Source: Tetradesmus obliquus
Lineage: Eukaryota; Chlorophyta; Chlorophyceae; Sphaeropleales; Scenedesmaceae
Direction: 5' to 3'
Assembly (NCBI GenBank): GCA_030272155.1
Contig: CP126196.1
Coordinates: 4,278,001-4,342,000 of the forward strand
Length of the DNA stretch: 64,000 nucleotides
A program made the translations under genes and the position numbers. Under the pieces are notes generated by a model. That model had not been told where the DNA came from. It searched no databases and saw only the letters and a program-made list of their open reading frames with translations. Positions within the stretch are counted from its first letter, which is position 1, and every line of letters begins with the position of its first letter. Shown piece by piece: positions 27,310 to 37,000 of the stretch.

Positions 27310-27354
<45 letters not shown>

Positions 27355-28496
27355 ACTGCAGCTTCATTGAGGGCTGCAACTTTGTGCGCCAGCTGCTGTA
27401 ACGCTTACTTCCTTGCTAAGCATTACTGCTGCTGCTGCTGCTGCTGCCGCTGCTGCTGCTGCTGCTGCCGCAGCTTCATTGAGGGCTGCAACTTTGTGCG
27501 CCAGCCGCTGGGTGTGCGCAAGGGCTGGGAGCTGTCCAAGGTCATGGCCAGCCCCTTCATTGAGGCCATGCCTGCAGAGGACAAGAACATCCAGCTAGGG
27601 ACGTTCTGTGGGGCCGGCTCTTTTGGGCGTGTGTACAAGGCCAGGTGGGCGCGGTCTGCTGACTTTTGTCTGGCTGTCTTGCTGTTTGTTCCCTGGCAGG
27701 TCTAGCTGCCTGTTTGTTAATCTGGCTGACTGGCTGGCAAAATGGTTGGTTGGTTGGCTGGGAGCTGTCCAAGGTCATGGCCAGCCCCTTCATTGAGGCC
27801 ATGCCTGCAGAGGACAAGAACATCCAGCTAGGGACGTTCTGTGGGGCCGGCTCTTTTGGGCGTGTGTACAAGGCCAGGTGGGCGCGGTCTGCTGACTTTT
27901 GTCTGGCTGTCTTGCTGTTTGTTCCCTGGCAGGTCTAGCTGCCTGTTTGTTAATCTGGCTGACTGGCTGGCAAAATGGTTGGTTGGTTGGCTGGGAGCTG
28001 TCCAAGGTCATGGCCAGCCCCTTCATTGAGGCCATGCCTGCAGAGGACAAGAACATCCAGCTGGGGACGTTTTGTGGGGCCGGCTCTTTTGGGCGCGTGT
28101 ACAAGGCCAGGTGGGCGCGGTCTGCTGTCGTGTTGTCTGTCTGTTTGTCTGGCTTGCTGGCTGGCTGGCTGCACAGGTGAGTGTTATGTGGCTGGCTTTG
28201 TTAGGCTGGGAGCCGTCCAAGGCCATGGCCAGCGCTTTCATTGAGGCCATGCCTGCAGAGGACAAAAACATCCAGCTGGGCACCTTCTGTGGGGCGGGCG
28301 CGTGTACAAGGCCAGGTGGGCGTGGCCTGCTGACGTGTTGTCTGGCTTTGTTGCTGTTTTGTTTCGTGGCAGGTTTGCCTGGCTGGCTGGCTGGCGGGCG
28401 GGCTGGCTCTCTGGCTGTCTGGCTGTGTGGCTGTCGGCCTGGCTGGCGCGGCGGTGAAGGTGATTGCGCACCACCATGCTGCATGGCTGACTGGCG

Positions 28497-28529
<33 letters not shown>

Positions 28530-29325
28530 AGGTGGGGCGGGCGTGACGTGGCAGTGAAGGTCATCGAGCACAATGCTGACGCCAGCAGCGCTGTTGAGAG
28601 TGAGTGACGATGTTACACATACCTCGGTCCATTGCTGCTGCTGCTGCTGCTGCTTGGCCTGCTGCGTGTGTGCATACCTGTTGTCATGTAAGCCTAGTCA
28701 GACACGCTGCACAAGCAATATATCAAAGTTGCCAAAGAACCTTGGGCCTGCCACTCTTAGCTCCGTGGGCCTCATCAGCTTTTACGCTATCCCGCTTGCA
28801 TGCATTCCCATGCAATCCTCTTAACACCATCTAACATGTGTTACGTGAGTGCTGCATTGCAGGTGAGGTGGAGCTCATGTTCAAGTTCAGCAACCACCCC
28901 AACATCGTCCGCGCATTCTACGCAATCACCTACACACAAAACAGCCTCCCTTCGGTCTCCCTTGCCGCCAACACCGGCACCAACGGCAGCACCAGCAGCA
29001 ACACCATCCCACGTGACTCCCCCTCCTGCAACATCACCGCCTTAAACAGCAGCGGCGGCAGCAGCAGCAACAGGCTGGGCGTGATCAGCAGCAGCAGTGG
29101 GCAGCGGCTATCACTGGCAAAACTGCGCACCATGCCGCTGCGGGAAGTTGTGGTCGAAGGGGAAGGAGGGGATAGCCCAGTTGGTCTGTCAGCAGTCGAT
29201 GCATTCTGCGCTGCTGCTGCTGGCGCTGCTGGAAATGCAGCAGCAGGGGCGTGCACTCCAGAGGCATGGCCGGTCGGCAGCATCAGTAGCAGGCACCGGC
29301 CGCTGGAGCGGATTGACAGCGATCC

Positions 29326-29392
<67 letters not shown>

Positions 29393-31879
29393 AGTCGAGC
29401 TGCGTACCAGCCTGCAGGTCTTACAAAGCTGACTAGCCCATTTGCAGGTGCCAGTGCTGCTGCTGCTGCTGACTCAGCGTCAGACAGGGTGGAACGCAGC
29501 GCAGGGGGTTTGACCGGGTCAAACCTCGGGTCAAACCTCGGTGTCCGGGGTTCTGATCTCGGGTCGACTGACAGCGTTAGCAGGGTGTACAGCTGGATGG
29601 GTGCAGGAATTGGCAACAGCAATGGCAATGGCAATGGCAATGGCAATGGCAATGGCAGAAAGGCTGCTGATGCAGTGGAGGTCATGCCAGCTCGGGAGAA
29701 GCGCGCAGAGACGTGGCTTGTGCAGGTTTGTGTTATTTGTGTTATTTGTGTGATTTATGTTATTTTCCAGTTGGGGTCGCTGTTATTATAGCTTCTGGAA
29801 TACTCCAAATTGAAAATCGCATGACAGCTGCAGCTTCGCAGTTCTGTCACCTTGGGCACGCAAGACATGATAATGCCATAAACTTGTAAGCCAGTTCTGG
29901 CAACACACCAAGATCATGTTGTTGCTGCTGCTGCTGCTGCTGCTTGTAGGAGTACTACGATGTGGGCACACTGGGCAGTGTGGCTGCCGAGATGTTGTCA
30001 TGCTCATAAATTTATCACCATACTGCTGCTGCTGCTTGCAGAAGTACTGCAATGTGGGCGCGCTGGGGATCCTGGCTGCCAAATGCTTGTATGCACAACG
30101 AAACATATCATGCTGCTGCTGCTTGCAGGAGTACTGCGATGTGGGCACGCTGGGCAGTGTGGCCGCAGAGTGGAAGCCTGCCGAGGAGAGTGATGAGCGC
30201 ATGCTGCAGCGGCTGCTGCTGCTCAAGGATGCAGCACAGGGCATGAAGCTGCTGCACTCCATGAACACCGTGCACGGCGACCTGGTGGGTGTGGACGTAG
30301 TAGTTTGTGGTGTTGTGGTAGTGTGTTGGCTGTTGCTGCTGCTGCTGCTGCTGAAAGATGCTGCTCAAAGGCCTGAAGCTGCTGCACTCAATGAACACCG
30401 TGCATGGAGACCTGGTGGTTGCTTGCTATTTGGTCCTTTACAGTACTTGAAGTTCCAACAGCATCAGGATTGATGTTGGATGTCATTGTGGTTGGCCAAC
30501 GGACACGCATGCATGAGACTGCATGCGTTGCAGCGCTTGCAGACCCTGCGCGACGTGCTGGTGTGCAGCAGCTTGCTCTTGACTGGCAATGTCCACGTTT
30601 CAAAGCAACCTTTGATATGACTTGCCAATGCGTGCCTGTGTGTTGCAGACGGCGCGCAACGTGCTGGTGTGCAGCTGCCCAGACGCGCAGTTTGGCATGG
30701 TGGCAAAGCTGGCCGACCTAGGGTGAGGTGGCTGCTCCGACTTGTTTGACTGTTTGAGTGTTTGTTGTGCATGCGATGCCTACATGCGTGGTGATTGGTG
30801 CGCCTGCTGCATGGTGGCAAAGCTGGCCGACCTAGGGTGAGGGGGCTGCTCTGACGTCTTGAAGCGCTTGAATGTTTTTTGCATGCAAGGCTTAGCAGCG
30901 TAGGAGTTTTGCATTGCTGTGCCTACTACTACATGTGCCAAGTGGCTATAAATCCTGCTGCTTAGCTTGCAGCAAGCGCTGCTGACAAACTCTATGTTTG
31001 GTGCTGTTGCCGCAGGCTGTCGCGAGTGATAAAGCTGCACCGCACACACAGGACCACCAACACAGGTACGCCTGGCTGCACACAGCTGCACACCTGTAGG
31101 CTGCTGTTGCCAGCCGGCAGTAGCAGCACAGCTTTTGCTGCCACGTTTCGAATCCTATGAATTAGCGACAAACCGCCTGCTGTATCTGGCTATAGTTTGC
31201 TTCAAAACGCTTGTGTTGCTAGCAGAGTGTCATGTAGCAAGTTGGCGCTGCACTTGGTGCGGTGGCTGCAGCACGTCTCCGTTTGCTGACAAGTGCTGCT
31301 TGCTGCATTCTGCTTGCAGTGGGCACGCTGAGTCACATGCCGCCAGAGCTGCTGCGCTACGGCCACTGCAGCACGGCTGTCGACATCTACGCTTTTGGAG
31401 TGATGAGTGAGTGCCAGGCTGCACTGCGCCACCACACTGCATTTGACATGCGCAACCAGCTGTGCCTGCGCTCATTGCCTTCTGTTATGTACCTGTGCTG
31501 TGCTAAATGTGTGGTGTTAATTGCCCCAGCATGTATAGTGGTTGTCCGTTACCATCAAAACCCCTTCCAATACCAATCCAATATTAATACTTTCAAACAC
31601 TGCTGCTGCCGCTGCTGCTGCTGCTGCTGCTGCTGCTGCAGTGTGGGAGCTGTACACGAACAAGGCTGCCTTTAACAAGCTGCAGTACGGCCAGGTGTGT
31701 AGCAGGGCGTCAGCCTTTGCACATCAAGACCCAAAGACATCACAGATCACGGCGGTGCTCTGCACATCATGAACACGGCAGCAACCGCTGCTGCACCAGT
31801 GCACCACAAACCCTCGTCTTGGTTCACGCATTCCGGGACAAGGCGGGGGCTGCTGCACAACATGGCTATTAACATGACG

Positions 31880-31913
<34 letters not shown>

Positions 31914-33318
31914 CTGCATTGCGGGTGCAGTGCTGACCCTCCTGCCAGCAAGTGCGAATAAACTGTGTGCTTCTGCAGGATTACGCCATGCTGCAACCAA
32001 TGGCCGCACACAAGCGAGACTCACATGCATCTGGCCGCGATCCCTGCTTGGGTGTGTGTGTGTGTGTGCAGTTCTACGAGCACGCGGTGCTGCGCAACCT
32101 GCGACCCCGCTGACGTGACTTCTTTGATGATCATTCTTGAGGTTTCATGACCTAATCCCCGTCTTGATTTGCGTCTGCAGTGCTACGAGCACGTGGTGCT
32201 GCGCAACCTGCGGCGCAACAAACATATCTTCTTTCAGAATATTTGCTGATTGACCTCCTGTGATTCCCGTCTGCTGTCGCGCCTGCAGTTCTACGAGCAC
32301 GTGGTGCTGCGCAACCTGCGGCCGCTGCTGCCGGTGGGCATGCCTGCAGATTACTCGCTGCTCATGCAACACTGCTGGGCCAGCGACCCCGCCTCACGCC
32401 CCAACGTGGACAGGTGCGCAATGCAGGCCCCCTTCAGTCCAGTTTTGGTCCTGCTTTTGGTCTTTGGTCCCGCTTTTGTTCTCCTTCAGTCAAGTGCATC
32501 AAGCTGCTCATGCAGCACTGCTGGGCCAGCCACCCGGCTTCACGCCCCAACGTGGACGGGTGTGGTAACTTTGTGTCTACATGTGCTTGAATACCAAACT
32601 TGCAATGAATGTTTTCACGTATGGCAGCTGGCTTGCAGTGTGAACAAATCAAGGCACGTTGCCTGCTGCCAGCTGTAGCCTGTTGCTGCCAGTCCAGAAC
32701 TTTGGCAGGGTTGTACAGTGCGTATAACACAACAATGCATCAAGGCGTCCGTTGCATGTTTGCTTGCAACTTTCCCCACGCAGGGTGCTGCACTGCCTGG
32801 GGCTGATGATCGCTGAGCGCCAAGAGCGCCTGGACGAGTCCACAGTGGCCAGCCGCGTACAGTCAGCGCCGCTGCCGCAGCTGCAGCTACCTCCCGGATT
32901 CCACCTCCCGTACGGCGCCGCACCCACGCCAGCAACAGCAGCAGCAGCCGCCGCATACCACATGAGCATGTTTGCGGTGAAACCAGATGGCACAGTGCGC
33001 CATGCCTCCTGCCCCGGCCCCAGCAGCAGCAGGGGGCCGTTCTGCGGTTCGGCGGCGGCTGCGGCGGCTGCAGCCGTCGCGGCGGCGGCAGCAGCAGCGC
33101 GCGGTTATAATGACGGTTATAACGATGACGATGACGAGGATGACGAGATGCGGCCGGCGTGGAAGGAGCCGTCGGTGCGGTTTTCGAGCGTGTCGTGGGG
33201 CGACCGCAGCAGCGTTGTGTGCACGACGCCGTCTGTGCCGCTGCGGCCGCTGCAGAAGTACTCGAGTGAGGATTACGGCACTGGCAACGTCTCGCAGGAA
33301 GAGACGTGGTTTGTGTGA
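23093..33318 (+). CDS. Receptor-like protein kinase (TKL type), single transmembrane segment, about 1109 aa
   Basis: Exons: 23093-23379, 23711-24050, 24492-24593, 25023-25206, 25770-26004, 27474-27644, 28532-28599, 28863-29725, 30129-30284, 30649-30722, 31016-31065, 31320-31406, 31642-31694, 32289-32413 and 32784-33318. They total 3330 nt in frame. One extra exon around 24090-24240 cannot be excluded. The signal/anchor is RLRAVVAVLVVSLFAFSTSV. The ectodomain has short beta-helix-like phrases (NVTITGAQGLDTIL, SVTFHNITVANERHG). The membrane segment is AGAVAGAVVAGVVAITAIIA, followed by WTRRRR. The kinase has GTFCGAGSFGRVYKAR, DVAVKVIEH, EVELMFKFSNHPNIVRAF, VHGDLTARNVLV (HGD instead of HRD), KLADLGLSRV, GTLSHMPPELL and DIYAFGVMMWELY. 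A 230-residue or longer Ser/Gln-rich insertion sits between NIVRAFYA and WLVQEYCDVG. The tail is Ala-rich and acidic. It probably phosphorylates Ser/Thr at the plasma membrane; the ligand is unknown. Confidence 0.85.
24386..24460 (+). repeat. Echo of kinase exon 24492-24593
   Basis: CAGGGCACCCTTTTCCGTGG, CTCGCTGCACCTGGCTGATG and CAGCACTGCTGTGCCGT repeat the start of the true exon about 105 bases upstream, including its AG acceptor. A second, shorter fragment (GACGTCAGCACCGCTGTGCCGT) follows at 24453-24476. Confidence 0.88.
24580..24745 (+). repeat. 24-bp minisatellite; each unit carries a 5' splice site
   Basis: About 6.5 head-to-tail units of GTGAGTATGTGTGGCTGTAC followed by AGTG. The array starts exactly at the true donor (exon ends 24593, ACAGTG|GTGAGTAT), so every unit repeats the last exon bases and the GTGAGT donor. 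Units are almost identical. The last unit mutates to ACAGGAGTGAGC. Confidence 0.95.
25412..25690 (+). repeat. Two echoes of the transmembrane exon with long (CTG)n acceptor tracts
   Basis: 25468-25520 (GGCGTCGTGGCCATCACCGC, ATCTCGCCGGCACCTTCTGC, TGGACCC) and 25610-25690 (GTGTGGTTTGCATCACCGCC, CACCGGCACCTTCTGCTGGA, CCCGCCGGCGCCGCCTGCAC, CAGCAGGAGCTGCAGCA) repeat the true exon that starts at 25770. Each is preceded by a CTG-rich block (25412-25467, 25530-25612, 25735-25769). The second copy still encodes a membrane-like stretch, so three alternative versions of the same exon stand in a row. Confidence 0.9.
26094..26251 (+). repeat. Echo of the juxtamembrane half of the transmembrane exon
   Basis: A 158-bp copy of 25850-26004 (AGCAGCAGCACCTGAAGCTC, AAGCGGCCGCCTGGGGGCGC, TATGATGAGGAGCTGGCTGT, GTATGACAGGTAGG). 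It keeps an open frame and a GT donor (GACAG|GTAGGA), so it could function as an alternative exon in the same phase as the original. Confidence 0.9.
26378..26530 (+). repeat. 12-bp tandem repeat (GCTGCTGCTGCC)n
   Basis: About 12 units of a 12-bp CTG-derived repeat leading directly into the first copy of the CAGCTTCATTGAGGGCTGCA array. On the sense strand it acts as the pyrimidine-rich stretch before an AG acceptor. Confidence 0.9.
26524..27473 (+). repeat. Eight tandem echoes of a kinase exon start (SFIEGCNFVRQPL)
   Basis: Copies begin near 26527, 26623, 26728, 26849, 26997, 27110, 27241 and 27358; the ninth at 27471 is the true exon. Each unit of 95-150 bp has a CTG tract, CAG|CTTCATTGAGGGCTGC, AACTTTGTGCGCCAGCCGCT and then TAACGCTTACTTCCTTGCTA. 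In the true exon CAGCCGCTG continues into GGTGTGCGC. Units differ at few positions (CAGCTGCTG versus CAGCCGCTG, CATCGAGG versus CATTGAGG) and mainly in CTG tract length. Confidence 0.96.
27524..28320 (+). repeat. 233-bp tandem duplication of the glycine-loop exon end plus intron start
   Basis: Unit 1 (27524-27756) and unit 2 (27757-27989) appear identical by eye over 233 bp. Unit 3 (27990-28199) is the same for the exon part with few changes and then diverges. A fourth, shorter copy (28204-28320) has lost part of the exon. Each unit encodes WELSKVMASPFIEAMPAEDK and the GAGSFGRVYKAR glycine loop, then a GTGGGCG donor. The model uses unit 1 because only it is joined to the upstream exon half. 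Confidence 0.95.
29327..29392 (+). repeat. (CAG)22 tract coding for polyglutamine in the kinase insertion
   Basis: Uninterrupted AGCAGCAG run inside the 863-nt kinase exon, read as about 20 glutamines. It lies in the Ser/Gln-rich insertion of the kinase N-lobe, so length variation should not shift the kinase core. Confidence 0.9.
29950..30085 (+). repeat. Two echoes of the kinase hinge exon (EYCDVGTLG)
   Basis: 29949-29993 (GAGTACTACGATGTGGGCAC, ACTGGGCAGTGTGGCTGCCG) and 30041-30082 (AAGTACTGCAATGTGGGCGC) precede the true exon at 30129 and share its CTGCTTGCAG acceptor. A copy of the exon end (CTGAAGCTGCTGCACTCAAT) lies after it at 30370-30418, and a copy of the next exon's end (GCAAAGCTGGCCGACCTAGG) lies at 30813-30845. 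Confidence 0.9.
32063..32220 (+). repeat. Two upstream echoes of kinase exon 32289-32413
   Basis: 32069-32106 (CAGTTCTACGAGCACGCGGT, GCTGCGCAACCTGCG) and 32178-32217 (CAGTGCTACGAGCACGTGGT) repeat the exon start with its CAG acceptor. A copy of the exon end lies downstream at 32500-32562 (CTGCTCATGCAGCACTGCTG, CGCCCCAACGTGGACGGGTG). Confidence 0.9.
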
Positions 33319-34060
33319 TGCGGTGTGGAAAAGTTTGGTTTGTGCTGTGCAAGCCATGCAAATCGCGGTGCAAGGGTCAGTCAGCCTTGGTGCCGGCGCC
33401 AGCTGATTCTAGGTATGCACCCTGCAGTGGTGGCACCACTCTTGTCGGCATATCCTTGCACCGTCTGCACAATTGAGCCGGCCACTTCCAGCTGCTGATA
33501 TGCTGATATGCTGTAAGCTGATGTGCAGGACTGCTGTGATGTGATGGGCAGTGGCAGATGCCTTGCCTGAGACAGCAGCAGCAGCAGCAGCCCTTGAGTG
33601 TGCACTGCAAGGCAAGCAGTGCTATGGAGGTCTCTTTTGGTGTTAGGTGCTGCGGCCGCTGCGGAAGTACTCGAGTGAGGACTATGGCACTGGCAACGTC
33701 TCTCAGGACGAGACCTGGTTTGTGTAATGTGTTGTGGTTTGCTGTGGGCTCTGCAAGCCATGCAAATCACGTCGCAAGGGTTAGTCAGCCTTGGTGCCGG
33801 CGCCAGCTGATTCTAGGTATGCACTCTGCAGTGGTGGAACCACTTTTGTCGACATATCCCTGTACCATCTGCACGGTTTGTGCCTGCCAGCTCTACTAGT
33901 AGCTGCTGGTACGTCTTGATGTGCGTGGCTGCTGTGATGTGATGGCCAGTGGTAGATCATCAGTGCCTGCGAAGCTCAACCTGTCAGCCTTGCCTGAGAC
34001 AGCAGCAGCCCGTGTGAGTGCCCAGCAAGGCAAGCAGTGCTATGGAGGGCTCTTTTGAAG
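33228..34060 (+). repeat. Tandem duplication of the kinase 3' end beyond the stop
   Basis: 33644-33728 repeats the last 85 coding bases (CGGAAGTACTCGAGTGAGGA, CAACGTCTCTCAGGACGAGA, CCTGGTTTGTGTAA) and keeps the reading frame to a stop (TAA here, TGA in the true exon). The 3' UTR segment 33350-33455 (GGTGCCGGCGCCAGCTGATT) recurs at 33756-33862, giving a unit of about 405 bp. A third partial copy (GGCAAGCAGTGCTATGGAGG) is at 34026-34060. Confidence 0.93.
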
Positions 34061-37000
34061 TCATGTGCCGCTGCTGTGTTGCTGCATTGGCGGCTTGTGG
34101 CGTGGCTCAGGGCACATGCATGCTATTATCGGCTGTGTATTCGGCGGGGCCAACAGCATTTGTTATGGGCTCGCCTCAGCTGCTGATGCATCGCTGCAGC
34201 AAAGTTTGCACTTTGCGCGGCCGCAGTGGATACAGGGCAGGTAGTAATGTGGTTGCTTGTCCCAGCTCGATACATATTAGTAACTGGCGAGTGTGGCGTG
34301 TGCAACCCGGGATGTGGCTCTTGTTGATGTTGCTGTGACATGCATGTGCGTAATGAGAAGGACCGACGACCAGCTGTTTGTGCTTTTGGTGGCTGGATTG
34401 TGGAGTGCTGCTGAACAAAAAGCCTATCAGGAGCAGCATGGCCTGACAGCGGCAGCAGCGTGTCTTGACAGGCATTCGGGCAGTTGCAAGACTTGTTAGG
34501 GTTCAGGTATGCACACCTGGCAATGAGCGCACTGCATGTTTTGGCTGCCGAGCTAGTGTTGCTGCTGTTTGGATGAGACATCTATATCATCCAAAAGCAA
34601 GCTGCCACATGATGCTCGGGCACCCCGCATTGGCCTGAATCTCGATGCTGATGTTTTGAGTTGGCTTGGTCGACGCAGGGATTCTGTGGCATTTTTTGTA
34701 CAGCAGCTGGCTGTGTGTACATCATGCCATGCAGCAGCTTCGACATGCATTTGTCGCGGTGCAGCCTCCGCAACAACATGCTTCACAAGGGCATGCAGAG
34801 TTTGGCTGGATAACTAGCAGCTGGCGGGATTGCCTTGCATGTCAACAGACGGATAGCAACTAGCGGGATTTGAGTCGCACACTGAAGGCCGGATAGCGAC
34901 CAGCAGAACTGGGTTGCATACTGAAGGCCGGATCTCAACTAGCAGGATCGTTTTCAGCTGCATTTCAAGGGCAGCCTGTGCTGTGGTGTAGCTGGCACTT
35001 GTGTACAGCAGCTATGCTTGAAGGTGCGCAGCTTTGCATTTCTCATGCTAGACTGTCCATCTTTACAGCAGACTTGTCTCGCTCTTGTTGCCATGTCAGC
35101 CTTGTGTGAGTTGGTCTTCATCGCCAGTCACAGTCCTGACAGCCGTCCGCTTTTGTATTGTAGTACTATCATCTGGAGTGCCTTGTGCTAGCCAGCCCAT
35201 TGCTTACATATACCGCGTGGGACATCATATGCGTTTTCATCCTTCCCTTGAGCCAGCTCTGAGCCAGCTTTGGACCAGCTTTGCCTCCTGCCTGCAGTAA
35301 GTGCTTACAGCAATGTGTTACGTGTTTTGGCAGGCTGGGCGGCGGCTGCGTGCGTTACATTCTGCTGTGACCGTCACGCACGCAGTCAGTGCTGCCAGCC
35401 GTCTGTTGGGTGTTGTGCCGGCAGGCTATGTTTCGACTGTGTGCGTTACATTTTCCTGTGTGACGCCTGCAGTAAGTGCTGCCAGTTCTCTGTTGAGTGT
35501 TCTAGCTGTGTGCGTTACATTGTGCTGTGCGACCGCCATATGGAAATCGCAACAGCCATCCCACGCCTGTCATGTGATGGTTGGAGCTCAAAGATACTTT
35601 GTTGTTGTCTAGTGCAGAGAGCGATAGGATCTGCTGTCAGGTTTTGGGTGTCTGCGTCCAGATTGTGCGCTGCAGTTTGTGGGCTGCAACGGGGACAGCA
35701 GTGCTTCAGGTTTTGGCTGTCTGCATTCAACATATGTGTTGCAGGTGGCGGGCTGTAGTGGGGCCGGTTTTGCTTTGGAAATGGCGTTTCAGGGGATAGC
35801 AGTGCTTCAGGTTATGGCTGTTCGCATTCACAGTATGTGTTGCAGATGGCGGGCTGCAGTGGGGCCGGTGTTGCTTTGGGAATGCCATTTCAGGGGATCG
35901 GTGCACTACGCATGAGTGGTTGAGATCACACACTGCATGTGTGTTTTGCGCCCACCATTTTGCATGAGGATATGAGAAAGCATGAGACTGTGCGTTGCGC
36001 GGATGCCTTTTTCCCTGGGAGGGGGTGAGCATGCTCCCAACAGAGGGCGCTACAGCTCCACATACACAGAGGCAGCAGCACTAAGCGTATGTGTCACAGT
36101 TTCACATGCATGCCACTGCAGCCGCAGCCTCCTGCTTCTCAATGTATGTAGCAGACACGCTTGTGCTTGCCTCATTGGTTGCCCGCGTGTTGCGCTTTCA
36201 CTGTCATCCTGTTGCGCTGTTGTGCCCTCTTTCGCCGTGTACTGCTGCCGCTCGTCTTTCTTTGAGTCAGCTGACCAGTCCTGTGGAGTTGCCATGCTTG
36301 CAGTTGCCATTGCTTTCACAATTGGCTGCTGAGGTGCGTTTTTGGTGTCAAACTGTCAGAGCTCGGCATTCATTGATACTGTGTTAAGTGTGACTAGACA
36401 TGCAGCGGCCGCATTTTGTGCAATGTAGACAGCTGGCTGTGCTCCGGTTCAGCACTTTGATGAGTGTGCAATGCAGTTTGATGCTGTCCAGTGGTGCTGC
36501 TGAGCGCTGCAGCAGATTCTGCAGAGGCAGATGTCTTCAGACTGGGTTTCGAGATTCGATGTTGGGATCCCCCTCAACACCCCCTTGCTTCACTGCATGA
36601 CTAGCCTTCTGTCAGTGGCTGCTTGGCTGCAAACCACCTCTGCTGCCTGCAAGCAGCGGCAGTACATATGTGTGTGAACACGTGTGTCTTGTGCTTTGCG
36701 GTACAACAGTCACCTAGAGGATTTGCAGCGCATGATCTGCACTGCCGCAGCTTGCCAACACCATCGTCCCTATAGTATCTTAAGCACCATGCGCATTATT
36801 TCTCTCTTCATGCTTGTCCGCAGCACTGTTGTTGCTGTTTGCAGTGTGCTGCTGTGCTGTATTTAGCAAGGATATGGGTTGGAGGGCGATACATTATCCT
36901 CTTAGCGGCCTGTTTGGGGCGGTGCCACAATTGTCGCTACCAACCTGATGTGCTGTCCATCCATTGCCTTTGTGCCAGCATCCTGCAATCCTAGAAGCCA

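Noticed and set aside
27757..28199. Second and third 233-bp units as additional coding exons of the kinase
   Set aside because: Joining them would repeat the glycine loop two or three times in one kinase domain; only the first unit is linked to the upstream half of the exon.
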